Assembly (NCBI RefSeq): GCF_034190915.1
Contig: NW_026947490.1
Span: forward strand, 63,663,494-63,727,493
From: Cavia porcellus
Taxonomy: Eukaryota > Chordata > Mammalia > Rodentia > Caviidae
Reading direction: 5' to 3'
DNA length: 64,000 bases
Part shown: piece after piece, positions 47,816-59,722 of the stretch
Position numbering within the stretch: position 1 is the stretch's first letter
Layout: every line of letters starts with the position of its first letter
Notes under the pieces: model-generated
The model's database searches: none
The model's input: only the letters and a program-made list of their open reading frames with translations
What the model was told of the DNA's origin: nothing
Position numbers and translations under genes: made by a program

Positions 47816-47974
47816 AACTTCTAAAACTGAGTTTATTTTGCCTTATTATCAACAAAATGATTTTATCATAATAATTGTGTTCTAAATCATTTAATTAACC
47901 ATAAATAAATCGACTTGATTTGAAGAATGTCATAAACTATGGTTTTGGCGGTTCTTTAATGAGCCATGTTCTTT

Positions 47975-48345
47975 GGTTTATGCACACTTGCTAGTCTGCT
48001 CAGATATTGAATCTGAGCTTGGCCATCTGACTGGCCCTGGCCACTTGGATATTGACTAGAGTGAGCAGAGTGCAGGCTTGGGAAGGCTTGCACGCTAAGG
48101 GTGGTCTTCTCGGAACCCATGTGCTATATTATGAGAAAGCCCAAGAAACCACGTGAAGAAGCCCATGTAGAAGAGAGCCTGAGGTACCTTCGCCAACCCC
48201 ACTTGAGCTATCAGCTGGCGGCTGGACAGGAGGCCACTTGAGACCTTCTCTATACCCCAACAATAAGTCAACCATACATGAAACACAATACCCTCCTTGT
48301 TACCCCGCAGACTGAAAGAAGGCATAATAAGTTGTTCCAAATCAT
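47975..48345 (+). mobile_element. MLT1-like LTR
   Basis: GGCCATCTGACTGGCCCTGG, GACTAGAGTGAGCAGAGTGC, AACCACGTGAAGAAGCCCAT and GAGCCTGAGGTACCTTCGCC follow the MLT1 order. Old and partial. Confidence 0.65.
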
Positions 48346-48568
48346 TAGATTTTGAGATTTTTTAAAAATGCACTGATAGATGGTTAAAACAAAATAAAAG
48401 CCACCTAAAAGTAGGATGATGCTACAGCATGTGACATTTGAGTCTGGCAGAGAATTAAGAAAATTTGGAGGACTAAGAAGCCTGTTAGTGTGCTTTGAAA
48501 GAGCAATGAGAAAATTCCCATTGGCAGCTAGAGAAAAGAGAACTCAAACTATGTGTTAGAAGAACAAT

Positions 48569-48718
48569 CATAACTGGGCGTGGTGCTACACACCAATAAT
48601 CCCAGCACTCAGCAGGCTGAGGCAGGAGGATTGCCATGGGTTTGAGGACAGCCTGGGCTACACAGTTCAAGGACAGCCTGAATTGCATAGCAAGACTGGT
48701 TCAAAAAGACAGAAAAAA
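48569..48718 (+). mobile_element. B1-like SINE
   Basis: ACTGGGCGTGGTGCTACACA, AATCCCAGCACTCAGCAGGC, TGAGGCAGGAGGATTGCCAT, CAGCCTGGGCTACACAGTTC, GACAGCCTGAATTGCATAGC, A-rich tail. A possible GAAGAA-type target duplication flanks it. Confidence 0.9.
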
Positions 48719-49695
48719 AGAAGAATTACTATAACTGTTGCCTGCGGTAATATGGGAAATAGAAAACATGTTTAATGACCCTGTAGATCTGGCTAAGGAA
48801 ATTTCCAGGCAGAAGGTTGAAAGAGTCATTTAGCTTCTTTCCAGCTACCTATGAAAAAAGTATACAAGGATGTTAAGCTAAACAGTTTAAACAGAATTTA
48901 AAAGAACTAAACAGGAGCCAGAACTTTCTAGGTTTGATAGTAAAATTGCCAGTCTTTTAAAAAATATTTCCATAGTAAAAAATGACTTCATTTTGAAGAT
49001 GAAACCAGGGTACCTGGCAGAAATATATATAACCTCAGAGCCAAGATCTCTTTTAAAACATCAGGAAGGTTGGAGTATCTCAAAGATCCTTTTGGCTGGA
49101 CTAAAAGTTCCTGGGACTTTTAAGGGTATTTACTGTGATATTCAGTCCTAAAAACCAGAGGAGGGCCGTGAAGGAATCTGTGAATGCAGTTTTGTCTCAT
49201 GGAGCAGATTATAGTTTGATACACAGAAAACTATAAAAAATGTAATGAAATTAAATCAGCCTGGACTAACAGAATAGAAAGAGTTTAAAATGAAAAGACA
49301 TCTCAAGACTTCCAAACTTCCCTGCAAAAAACTAAGCTATAAACCTGAGTCATTTGTCCTAAGATGAGAAGCATTATTTAGGAGCACAGAAAAATCTCCC
49401 AGGGAAGAGAACTGGGCCATACCCAAGTAGACAGCCACATGTGCTTGATCGGATTTCAAAGCTGATAAAGGCTGATGTGGGCTTCCTTTTTGCATGGGAA
49501 TCTGTCACACATTTCCTCTCCTTGATTTATTGTATACTTGGTGGGTGAGGGGCAGAACACTTGTTAGTTCACACTTCTTCAGTTTGGGGGGAATTGCACT
49601 AAAGAGCCAATGAAATTATGTCTTCCATGCTATATTGGGAGTGGCTGACGTCTTGGGGGCCTTGGAGGAGTTAAGTATAGTTTGCATGTGAAAAG
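48719..49695. other. Unique intergenic DNA
   Basis: AT-rich; no gene or repeat recognised. Confidence 0.5.
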
Positions 49696-49699
49696 CACA

Positions 49700-50190
49700 G
49701 GACCCATTGGAAGCCAGGGCATGTTCTTTAGTAGGCTGTGTTTTGGTGGCCCTCAATGAAGGCCCACCTCCTGATGAGGTATATTTCCTTCACAGACGCT
49801 CAGCTTGAGCTGGCTTTGGACAAAAGGACTTCAGAAAGGATGGTGTGATTAGAGACCTGAAAAGCACTTGAACACCAGGGCATGTTCTCTGGAAATAGTC
49901 CTTGAAGCCTGGCCACTAGGCTAGGTAAAAGGCCAAGCAACCATGGGTAGGGGAACTAAGGCCCCAGAAAACACTTCCAGCTAAGCTCCCAGCCAATGGC
50001 CAGCACCAGCGTCCAGCCATATCAGTGTTGCCAATTGGGACTTTCTTGTCATGCGAGCATCATCCAGCAACAAGTAAAGCAGAAAAACTACTAAACCAAT
50101 TGTCAGAATTGTGGGGACTATCACATTGTTAATGTTTTAAATTATTAAATACATGAGTGGTTTGTTACGCAGCAATGGATAAGCCAAATT
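49700..50190 (+). mobile_element. MLT1-like LTR, 3' part clear
   Basis: AATGGCCAGCACCAGCGTCC, CGAGCATCATCCAGCAACAA region and the diagnostic 3' end GAGTGGTTTGTTACGCAGCA followed by ATGGATAAGCCAA. The 5' half is less certain. Confidence 0.6.
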
Positions 50191-50870
50191 GAAAGCTAAT
50201 GTTTTTAGATAAAATTCATAATAACAAGATAAATATTTTTTACCTTGTATTTGACTTTTCCATAAATCACAAGAATGGTTATATGTTTTTTGCAAAAATT
50301 AACAAATGAGATTGTTAAATTTTTCTCAAGGATTTTAATTGCATTTAATTTTAAATTTTGCTAAGACTTTAATGTTTGTATCACTTTCTTTTAAAGTATC
50401 TTTCATACCATTTCCTTGTTGATTTTTCTCTTCAATTCACTTGTCAAATTGTTTTATATGTTAATTTATTAATGACTTAGCATATATTTCAAGTACTTTT
50501 ACAATATTATCTAGGTCAACATAACATCTTGAACCTTTGAAATATTAACAATTTCTGCAGTAGACTTCCAATCTACTTGAATTTTTATCTATAATATTGA
50601 TGAGATGGATAGTAACGATTTGAGAGGAGAGAGATTTGGGTGGGAATTAATTTTATCAGTGGTTAAGCAATTAATAAATGGTGTTGATATACAATGACTT
50701 TGTTTCTATTAAACAACTTGGATAATGGGTTTTTTGTGTAGGAGCCCACATACTGCTCCATTTATACCTGACCAGGTCCTAGTACCAGGCATGCAGGGCT
50801 TTCTGGTAAAAGCCAGGTTGAAGCATTTAGACTTGTTGTCCGAGAGAGTGTTTGCTTTTTACCCTGAATC
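50191..50870. other. AT-rich unique DNA
   Basis: Very AT-rich (50200-50600) without recognised family. Confidence 0.45.
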
Positions 50871-50877
50871 TAAATCT

Positions 50878-50919
50878 AAATTGTACTTGAGTGGGCACCA
50901 ACCCACTCAAGTACAATTT
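50878..50919. repeat. Perfect 18-bp inverted repeat with 6-base loop
   Basis: Left arm AAATTGTACTTGAGTGGG at 50878-50895, loop CACCAA at 50896-50901, and a right arm at 50902-50919 that is its exact reverse complement. No T-run, gene or transposon end lies beside it. An 18-of-18 match is not expected by chance in neutrally drifting DNA of this size. Confidence 0.95.
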
Positions 50920-51224
50920 GATGAGGGAGAAAGCCAGAGATAAGTCTGAATTCTTGGACAAGGTGCTGTTTTAGTGTGCTGCAATAGGTATGGAAGAGGT
51001 GAGCAAGAGAGGGTGTCTCTCAGATGACTTCTGCATAGTTTGTAACAGGAGGCTGGGGAGAGAGAGGCTCGCTTGTGTGATCCTTGAAGGTGCCACCCAC
51101 GAACCTGTTTACTGGTGGATGTGACTATGAGAATGTCGAAAACAGTAGTCATTGTTCATCTGTTGTGGGAAGAGAGGGAAGATGAGTAGATGGAAAAGCA
51201 GGAGAAAAGGTCTAAAGAGTCCCA
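50920..51224. other. Unique intergenic DNA
   Basis: Nothing recognised. Confidence 0.5.
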
Positions 51225-51720
51225 TCTGTATTATTTAGGGTTCTCTAATGGACCAGAATTAATAGAAAATATACGTATAATGATGTGAGGGAATTTATTA
51301 GCAGGCATACGGGATCACAGGAGGAAGGGAGACTCCAGTAGCTGCTCAGTCAACAAGATGGCAGCCCCTGAATAAGAGTGATCAAGGATGCAGCAGCAGT
51401 CTAAGGTTGAAGGTCAGGAAGTTCAAGGGTCACTCTGTGGGTCTGGGTGGGAGGCTTGAGAAACTGGAGCCCGTGTCTAACTGGAGACCGTGTCTCATCG
51501 CAGCAAATGATGCACCTGCCCAGGAAAGCTGGAGATCTTCAAAGTGGAAATGCTTTCTCCTTCTTTCCCTTTTCATTCCCTCCAGGCTACAAGCCTATTG
51601 GTTTGTGCCCTTCACAGGTGGGTGTACCCCTCCCCACCCCAGTTGGCTGGCCTACATGCAAGATGCAACAAGAACAGTGCTCTGCTGATGACCTAGGAAT
51701 TTTTCAATGGATTTAAATTG
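51225..51720 (-). mobile_element. LTR-like element, relative of 23546-24030
   Basis: Starts TTATTTAGGGTTCTCTAATG, contains GGGAATTTATTAGCAGGCAT, ACAAGATGGCAGCCCCTGAA and the C-rich block CTCCTTCTTTCCCTTTTCAT, and ends in the GATTTAAATTGGCATATCAT region. Shares start and C-rich middle with the LTR at 23546. Strand uncertain. Confidence 0.55.
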
Positions 51721-52204
51721 GCATATCATGATAAACAATCATGCCATCCTTGACAATGTCCACCTCATGGAGAGAGCCCACCCATTGGATGGAGGAGACT
51801 GGGAAGGTGCAAAGTGGAAAAGGAGGTAGGTGCTGCACTCTGAGGACAGAGCACTCCATGTTTTCCCCTTCATTCTGCCCCGTGGAAAGAGAACTGAGCT
51901 CACAAACCCACATCTGGGCAGAAGTGCTTTGCAGACAGCTAAAAGAAGCAGGTTGCTGAATGACTGCTTGTGTAACCACTCTCAGAACTACTGCCGAGAG
52001 AGCTGCGAAGTGTTTTGAAGCAGCTCTGCCCCAAGACTGGTACTAGAACTTGGAGGAAGTGGGCTCCTAGAAAGGCCTGAAGTGCACAGAAAAGCTATGG
52101 AGTGATGAGCAGGAGCTCGGTGTAAGCCATGAGAGGTGGAAAGGGAATCTTGGTACTTTGAGTTGGTTAATTTCAAAGTTTTTTTCCAGAAACATTCTAA
52201 CTTG
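51721..52204. other. Unique intergenic DNA
   Basis: No recognised gene or repeat. Confidence 0.45.
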
Positions 52205-52206
52205 CT

Positions 52207-52362
52207 CTCAAGTCTGGGACCAAACCCAGAGAATTCATACTGAGCTATACCCCAGTCCTTTTTCAATTTTTTATTTTGAGGCAGAATCTCAATAAGTTAC
52301 TACATCGCCCAGGCTGGAATCAAATGTATGAATCTCCTGCTTCAGGCTCCCTGATATTTCTA
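52207..52362 (-). mobile_element. B1-ID dimeric SINE, antisense
   Basis: ID-like part (GGGACCAAACCCAGAGAATT, TGAGCTATACCCCAGTCCTT) and B1-like part (TTTATTTTGAGGCAGAATCT, CATCGCCCAGGCTGGAATCA, CTCCTGCTTCAGGCTCCCTG). Confidence 0.7.
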
Positions 52363-53774
52363 CTTGTTTTGCTAAATTCTAAGGTTAGTTATTTTGTCAA
52401 AAAGCTACATTTTTCTAAATAATGAGGCCACTTACAGATATGTAGTAGCAGTCTACCATTTAAATGATTTACTTAGAGTTTGAACACCCAAACTAAGGAC
52501 ATGATAAGAGAGTATTTAAATTGAATAAGCAGATAAATCTCATACTGGCTAAAGTTGTATATTCATAGTTACAGGAAGTATTCATTTATTGATTCAGTCA
52601 ACTAAAATTTGACTACCTGTTCAGGGCCAGTAATTATATGTAGTTTTCATCCTATTAACACAGGTATGGGAAACACAGTTTTAAAAGCTGTAATGTGGAG
52701 GGTGGGATCGCCAGCACCAAGATACAATATTTTAAAATAGAACAAAGTCAGTAATGGAAAATTTGGGAAAAGTAGATATTCTCCTACAAAGTACTTTACC
52801 CAGGGGGCAGAACTGCAGAAATACTGATGGGGTTATGCTTTGCAAGGAGACCAAAGACAGAGAGGATAATGCATGCACAATGCAAGTGAAAAATCACAGG
52901 CAAAATCGCTCTGATTGTGACAGCTTTGGGGCTTCATTATGAATGAAGCAGATGGAGGTCTTTTTTTTTTTTTGATGCCACAAAAATCTGAAATCAGCAC
53001 TTTCTAGTTGTATTTATGTTTCAGAGAAGTCTTTATTAACCCCTTTAATGCATTATTTTACAGTAAATATGAGAACACCCAAGCTTCTTCCACACTTTCT
53101 ATTTATTTCATAGCAGCCCATCACCAAGCCCCACAAGCTGAAAATCCCCTGACATTGTGGCTCTGGAGTGAGAAACTGTTCCTCCAGCAAACCTTTCAAT
53201 GAGATCTTCTGAAGTTTTCTGGGCAGCTGACAAAAACATTGCACCAGCAGATTAAAAGCATGCAGTTCTGGAGTCTTTAGAAATTTTCCCATGTGGGCTG
53301 TTCAGCCAGCTTCACACATTCCCAGAGCTGACCCTGACTCACTGGGATGTGAGGCGAGCCTCGACGGTGGAAATCGTCCTGATGTGCATCGTTTGTGCAC
53401 TTCCAGTCTGCTGAGTGGGCCCAGCTGTGGGGTGCCCTGCAGCAGGAAAAGTTCCTTTCTGAGAACTTTGCTCGCCTCCTCCTCCACAACTACACATCCC
53501 CAAGAGACCCCACTTCCTATGGGAAAAAGCCCCTTGTTGATAAGATCTCAGGGACGTCCAGAGGAGCTGCAGGATAACCATGCATTGGCCTCTGTTCTGC
53601 CTTTCAAACTTTGGCTTGTTTTGTTTTTCATTTCAAGGTCTTTGAGACCCATCTTGCTCTCAGTTTGAGGGTTTCTTATGCTCTATTTTATGAGGGGCTG
53701 GGGGACTTCTCAGACATTCCCTTGAGACTCAGTTCTGCTGATTCTGAGCCTTGTCTCTTTTGTGGACATTTTGT
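52363..53774. other. Unique DNA with a GC-richer patch
   Basis: 53290-53670 is GC-richer and stays open in several frames on both strands. I see no splice sites or known protein, so it is not called a gene. Confidence 0.4.
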
Positions 53775-53993
53775 TTTGTTTTTGTGTTTTTGTTTTGTGA
53801 TGCTGGGGATCAAAATCTAGGGCCTCTCACATGCTAGCAAATACTGAAGCCCAGAACCATAACCCAAGTGCTTTTTATTTTACGTCTCTCCATAAATTGT
53901 GCCAGCTGGGCTCAACCTTGTTATCCTCCTGCCTTACTTAGCCTGCCAAGGAGCTGAGATCACAGCTACATACCACCATGCCTAGCTTTTTTA
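53775..53993 (-). mobile_element. B1-ID dimeric SINE, antisense
   Basis: (TTTTG)n tail, GTGATGCTGGGGATCAAAAT, GGGCCTCTCACATGCTAGCA, AGCCCAGAACCATAACCCAA (ID-like), then TTTTATTTTACGTCTCTCCA, CTGGGCTCAACCTTGTTATC, AGCTGAGATCACAGCTACAT (B1-like). Old copy. Confidence 0.65.
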
Positions 53994-54079
53994 TGTGGGC
54001 ATTTAAATGAAGATGTTGAATGAAAAGATTTTCAAGCCATTCTTTCCTAGGCAAAAGTTTTATCTTCGAAGCCTGGTTT

Positions 54080-54240
54080 TGTTTTCCCTGTCTGCTCCAT
54101 CATACAGCTGGACCCCTGGATGGATGCTCAGAGAACAGCATCTCTTCTTATCCTTTGCTGCATCCCTGGTACTTAGTATAACGACCAGCACATAGTAGGT
54201 GAACAACAAGTACCAAGAGTTATTTGTTGAAGCACAAATG
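54080..54240 (+). mobile_element. L2-like 3' end
   Basis: TTATCCTTTGCTGCATCCCT, GGTACTTAGTATAACGACCA, GCACATAGTAGGTGAACAAC and a following AGTTATTTGTTGAAGCA block match the order of an L2 3' end. Confidence 0.6.
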
Positions 54241-54829
54241 TTGACCGATGAATTAGAAGGACAAAACACTCTGTCCTTGCCTACCATCTCTATCTGTTAT
54301 CTGAAAACTTGCACAAGAAGTTGTTGGGAATTTGGTTTGCTGGACTTAAAATTAAATCCAGGATTCTCACAACTCTACCTCCCTTCTTTGAAAAATCAAC
54401 TCATCCCTTTGTCTCCATTTTGCCAGACATGAAAAAGGCTTTGGCAGTGGTTTCACAACGGCTCAGAGTGAGGGCATAGCCACCCTGCCTCACTGAGGAG
54501 CAGACGGGAGTTATAGAGCATGGTGCATGCCTGTGTTCTTCCCTCTCCTGATGGAACAGAACCATCATGGACTCAACACTAGGCCCATGCTAGCTGCAGC
54601 CTAACCCCCAAGTTAGAGGAACTTGTTGCTGTTACAGATGTCACAAGTGTTAACCCTCCTGAAAGTATACACTGCATTATTGTGCAGGGGAAGAAAAAGG
54701 AGGTTTTGACTCAGCATTCCCACAAAACTCCTTTTATAGCATAAGACACCATCAGAGGCTTAACACACATGATCCCTTAGGAAGGAGGCCCCATTTGGGA
54801 GCCAAGGGACCCCAGGCAGGGGATCCTAA
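54241..54829. other. Unique intergenic DNA
   Basis: Nothing recognised. Confidence 0.45.
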
Positions 54830-54990
54830 CCCCAAGTCCATTCCCAGCATCCCCAACTGCCTGTAGTTATGTGATCTCTAGCAAGGCATTTAACCTCTGG
54901 GGACTCGAGTTTCTTTATCTATGAAATAACACTGGCTTCCTGCCTCCCAAGGATACCAGAAGGCAGAGTGAGTTCACATTTACATTGAGC
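54830..54990 (+). mobile_element. MIR-like fragment
   Basis: CTGTAGTTATGTGATCTCTA, GCAAGGCATTTAACCTCTGG, GTTTCTTTATCTATGAAATA and TGCCTCCCAAGGATACCAGA follow the MIR core. Confidence 0.7.
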
Positions 54991-55324
54991 TTTGGGATCC
55001 CTCAAAAAAGGCCTTTCAGGGCTAAGAAATGTGTCTACTGCAATGGGAAGAATACCTTTTATTTTTGAGTTGTTCAACTCTGTCTAGGCTTTCTGGGTCC
55101 TCTCTTTAATGTGTAATATTAAAAGAGCAGGTAGATATATAGAAAGTTCTGAACTTCAGTGGGTGAACTCTGACGCATAGTTATTGGAGGGTTTGTTTGT
55201 TGATTCATTATTAGCTTTGAGGGGAGGGAACTGTAAGGGAGATAACTTGGTTGCTACTGGGAGAAACATCTGATGTTGGATCCTGTTTAGACAATAGCAG
55301 ATAGGCAGAATAGCAACAGAAGAG

Positions 55325-55470
55325 ATGGAGTGTTCTAAGTCTGAAGTTTACCAGGATTTTAAACTTCTGGAGGATAAGAATACTGTCAGATGTGTCTTTA
55401 TGTCTCCAGTACCTTCCCAGTGCCTGACATACAGATGCTCCTGGTTTGATCTAGTTAATGAATCAAGTCG
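55325..55470 (+). mobile_element. L2-like 3' end
   Basis: CTTCTGGAGGATAAGAATAC, GTGTCTTTATGTCTCCAGTA, CCTTCCCAGTGCCTGACATA. Short old relic. Confidence 0.5.
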
Positions 55471-56770
55471 GATCAGAACAGCTGTGTCATTTTTTATCAG
55501 TTGTGTGCCTCCTTTTCTTTATTGTAAATTGGAGGCAGGAACGTCACTTTTACAGGGCTGTCACATGGGCCTCAGGAGGTTTATGTAAGTGTCCAGAAAG
55601 AGCACACACTTTAACTAACTGTTGTGATTATTGTTAGCTCTTAAATCACTGATTCCAGAGTAACCAGGACAACACTGAGACAACAGCCTGGATGGACCAC
55701 AGTGGCCTTGTTTGGTATCTGCCTCCTCACCCTCACCATGCTCTGACACTCTGCACCAGCTCACCCCTTCCATGTGGAAGCCCTTCCCACTTGCTTGTGC
55801 ACTGACCTTCCTACGTAGCAGTCTTCCCCACCTCTGCTGTTTCACGCACGCGTTTGAGCTGCATCCCTGTGGGCTCCCTCTTCCTGCAGAGACACTGAGT
55901 CTCTGCAAAGGCTGCCCTCCCACATTGTTAACGTGCCCATCTTACCAGCTTCACAATCCTGTAACAGGCTACTACTACGCTGGGCTCCATCCTGCCCAGC
56001 CTGGGGTCTGACCTCTTGCATTGGGTCACTTCTCTTCATTGATCTTTCTCAACTCACACAGCTTGTACCTGTAGTGGGTGGTCTTACATAGAAGCTTGAA
56101 CTCCTTTATCCCTCCTGCTCTCCTATCTAGGGGCTTAATTTGCCTGGCCCCAACTACAGACTTTTATAGACTGTGATTTTTTTTTTTTTTTTAGGAAAAA
56201 AGACGAAGAGGAGAGGGAAAAGGAAGCAATTATTTCTTTTTTTTATGATTAACAGAGTAATTTTTAAATCAAAATCAGAAAAGTGCCATTGTATTTTTGA
56301 CTTATATTTTTGTTAAAATTATTTTGGGAGGAAATGACATTTTGATAGTAGTAGGTCTATCTTTAGAAAATTCGGTGCCATCTCATATAATACAAGCACA
56401 GCCATAATGAAGGGTAACTCTACAATCATCAAGGTCAAAGCCCAGCATGCAGAATGGGTCAGTTATACAGTACGATCCAGGAGGAAATATCCTGCACACC
56501 GAGGGAGTCCCAAGGCTTTGCCAACACATCTCAAAAGACTGTACAAATCTAAAGTAGGAAAAATATAACACTAGTTTTAGTCAAACTTAGGATACAGATG
56601 CAGTTACTAGAAAGCCCAGATTTAATGTTCTTTTAGAGGTAGTTCCATTGGTTTTCTTGATTGACTAAAATTTGGATTTGATAGTAGCATTTTTTATAGT
56701 GGCATAATGTAAAGGGGGATTCCAAAGTTTTAGGGAGTTAAAAATACTGAATTGAAAGTTTCACATGTGG
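55471..56770. other. Unique intergenic DNA, partly C-rich
   Basis: 55700-56050 is C-rich and may be an older L2 segment, but I cannot show it. A T-run lies at 56178-56192. No gene recognised. Confidence 0.4.
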
Positions 56771-57172
56771 TTAGATGCTATGGCCTCTGTCTAGAAGTCT
56801 CCCCAAAGCTTCATGTGCTCATAGGTAGGGCTCTCTGGAGGTGGCTGGATTTAGGATGTATGAATACAAATTAAGGAAGTGACTTTGGGATTATGGAAGC
56901 ACCATCCTGGGAGTTGACATCACCAATCAATAGGCTTATCATCTGGATGGAATATACAGGGACAGACAGCAGGCAAGTCTACCACCTTTTGCCTGCTACA
57001 CCATGAGATATTTTCTCCTCTGTGATGCCCCTCTACCATGCTACTCTCCCTTGGAGCCAGCTGACTAGGGACTGAAATCTCTGCAAAACATGAGCTGACA
57101 TAAATCTTTTTTCCTTTAACTTTGAATATCAGGTGTTTTGTCTTGGCAATGAATAAAGGAACTAAGATACCT
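56771..57172 (+). mobile_element. 5' LTR of ERVL-like provirus
   Basis: GATGCTATGGCCTCTGTCTA, GCTTCATGTGCTCATAGGTA, TCTGGAGGTGGCTGGATTTA, CCTTGGAGCCAGCTGACTAG, then ACATAAATCTTTTTTCC (polyadenylation-like region) and the end AGGTGTTTTGTCTTGGCAAT..GGAACTAAGATACCTG. It directly precedes ERVL internal sequence on the same strand. A matching 3' LTR was not found by 61080. Confidence 0.65.
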
Positions 57173-58044
57173 GCACAACCACCTCCTGACCATATTCTAT
57201 AAGATGACCCAGGAAAATTCCCTTCATGAAGGTAATGAAAAATATATCAGTATCAAAATATGACTGTACAAGATGATACCATTGAGATGGCTTCCTTGAT
57301 TTCAAATGGGATAATGGAATTCTAAAGTCACAAGGGCCAAGTGGCTGCACCTAACTGCTGACAAAGTGGAATTTACCATAAAGGGAAAGAGAATTATGCT
57401 AAAAATCAGAATGGTTTGTTACAGAGATATTTGCTGGTGGATAGTTGATCATCATGTCACTTTGAACTAAGTAAATATATGGGCAGCTTACTACAGGGAT
57501 GACTGATTTATGTAACAATCTATATAACAGGAAATACTAAGTCTGATGTCTGAAAACCTGATTTGAATCTTCTTGGAGAAGAGTTAGACCCTCTTATCTA
57601 TTTTCCAAACATAAGTAAATTCATAGCCACACAGCCTTTTGAAGAAAGCCAGGTCCCCTTGAGGAAGGACTCTACATTATTACACAAATAGACATCATAC
57701 ATCTCCCTCTGAGTTTCCTCCAAAGGACCAGTGTTGCTTTTATAAGAGGCCTGTTTATTAGGAAAAAGAAATGCCAAGATCTTTTGGAGATTACTAAGTA
57801 CTGGCTCTGAACTAAAATTAATTCCAGGGGGACCCAAAATACTAATGTGGCCTCAAACCAAAGTAAGATTTTATAATAGTCTATCCTATAAGGTAGATGA
57901 ATTTTAGTGCAAACAAGATCCATTTTGGCACAGGCTGGTCCAGAGATTTGCCCAGTGCTTACTTTTACAGATTCTGAAGGTGTAATTGAAATGGACATGA
58001 TTGACAAAAGATGAATCCTCAGATTTGCTCTCTAACTTGATAGT

Positions 58045-58412
58045 GTCTCAGTTACTTTTCTCTCATTGCTAAGACAAAATACCTGATGCCCATAATGAAA
58101 GAAGGAAAGGTTTATTTAGCTTATAGTTTTAAGGGGTTTCAGTCCATACTCAGCTGATTCCAAGACAGAATGGCATGGCTAATGGGCAGCCGTTCATGGC
58201 GGCTACAAGTGGTAAGAGTGAAATTGGCAAAAAAGGGGGCAAGCACCCCTCCTTCCCTTCCTTATGTTGTATGCCAGCTCCTCACTTCTGGGTGGGTGCA
58301 GTACTCACACTGGAATCTCAGCATTAGACAATGAACCAATCACAAATGCCAGGTTCAGCTGCCTCTATGATTGCATGAGGCTTTGGGGGGACACCCAGAC
58401 ACAAACCATAAC
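58045..58412 (-). mobile_element. MaLR-type LTR inserted in ERVL pol
   Basis: GTGTCTCAGTTACTTTTCTC, TGCTAAGACAAAATACCTGA, GGTTTCAGTCCATACTCAGC, GCATGGCTAATGGGCAGCCG, ACACAAACCATAACAGTTAT. Paralogue of 28105-28443. ERVL RT sequence resumes right after it. Confidence 0.75.
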
Positions 58413-59283
58413 AGTTATTATTGTAGGAAGGGATAAGTCCACACATCATATTGAATCACTTCACTCATGACATTATGATACATAGATTGAATGTTTATGA
58501 AGGATGAGGTATTTTAGAGGCCTTAGAGAGATAATATGTGAATAATATAGAAGGCAGGAGGTGAGCTCCCCAAATTCAAGGACTTGCTATTTCAGTGCAT
58601 CATCAGCTGGTCAGCTGTTACTCCTCCAAGAAAATGGTGGTGTGGCTGTTCCTTAGATCATCTACAGTGGAAAATGGGGGACATGCTTGGTCACTCTTTC
58701 ATATTGGGGGAAGTCACATATGCCACATTGAATGTGCTACTTGGACCCATTTATGGAGTCACCGTCAAGGCTGCTAATTTCTAATTGCAGAAATAGAAGT
58801 ATCTGCAGCAGGATCAGGTATAGATAAAGTCATGTGCATTCACATCTTATTACCAACCAAGTCCAGTGATACAGAAAATGCCTACAGAAAATAGGAATCT
58901 TGTGTTGAGTGTCTTACAGGCACCAGCAAGATAACAGGACTGTGACATAAATCTATGCTTCAATCTGGGCATCCTTACTTTCTCTTGAAAAGTAACTTTT
59001 ACCATACTACTGGTCTTGGTGAAGGCTGAATACCTAAACATGAATTTAGTAAACACATGAGCTGAGTTTCTCATCATAAACTAGGTGTTGTTTGACTCAC
59101 CCATCTATAAAGTTGTGTATGCAAGAACACTCTATCATAGAAAGAAAATGGTTATATAATAGGCTGTGCTTGAGCAGGTCCAGAAATAAGTTACGTGGGC
59201 AAGTGGCTCAGATTCTTTTAATTCTGGAGTTACTTTTCCCCTTTTCTTTCCTGGAATCAATAGTTTCCTGGGGATGTTCCATG

Positions 59284-59722
59284 TGTTAATCCCTTTTCTG
59301 TTGCTGTAACAACACACCAGCAGGTGAGACTTTCTAAAGAAAACAAGTTTACTGACCTCATAGTTTTAGAGACTAAAATTTCCAGATCAGACAGCTCAGT
59401 TGCTTTAGCCTCTGGTAAGGGCTTAATGGCAGATGACATTGTGGCATCAGACCACGTTGTGAAACAGAACAAACCAGTCTTTTTTGGTCTAAGGAGGGAC
59501 CAGTCTTACTCTTTTATAACAACTTATTCTCACAAGAATGACCTCAACAGAACAGCATCAACCCCTTCCTGGGGTGATATTTCTAATTACCTACCTCCCA
59601 CCAAGCGCCATCCCTTAAAGGTTTTACCAGCTCCTAATACTGCAACATTAGAGACTGCACATGAACCCTTGGGAGACAAAGCACCTCCAAAACACTGCAG
59701 ACCAGCTGATTAAGGGAGAAAT
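59284..59722 (-). mobile_element. MaLR-type LTR inserted between RNase H and integrase
   Basis: TTAATCCCTTTTCTGTTGCT, GTAACAACACACCAGCAGGT, GGTAAGGGCTTAATGGCAGA, CCACCAAGCGCCATCCCTTA, GCACATGAACCCTTGGGAGA. Differs from 58045-58412 and fits another MaLR subfamily. The 129-residue open frame over it (59324-59713) is fortuitous. Confidence 0.7.

Noticed and set aside
59324..59713. 129-codon frame within the provirus
   Set aside because: It lies on an antisense MaLR LTR, not on ERVL pol.
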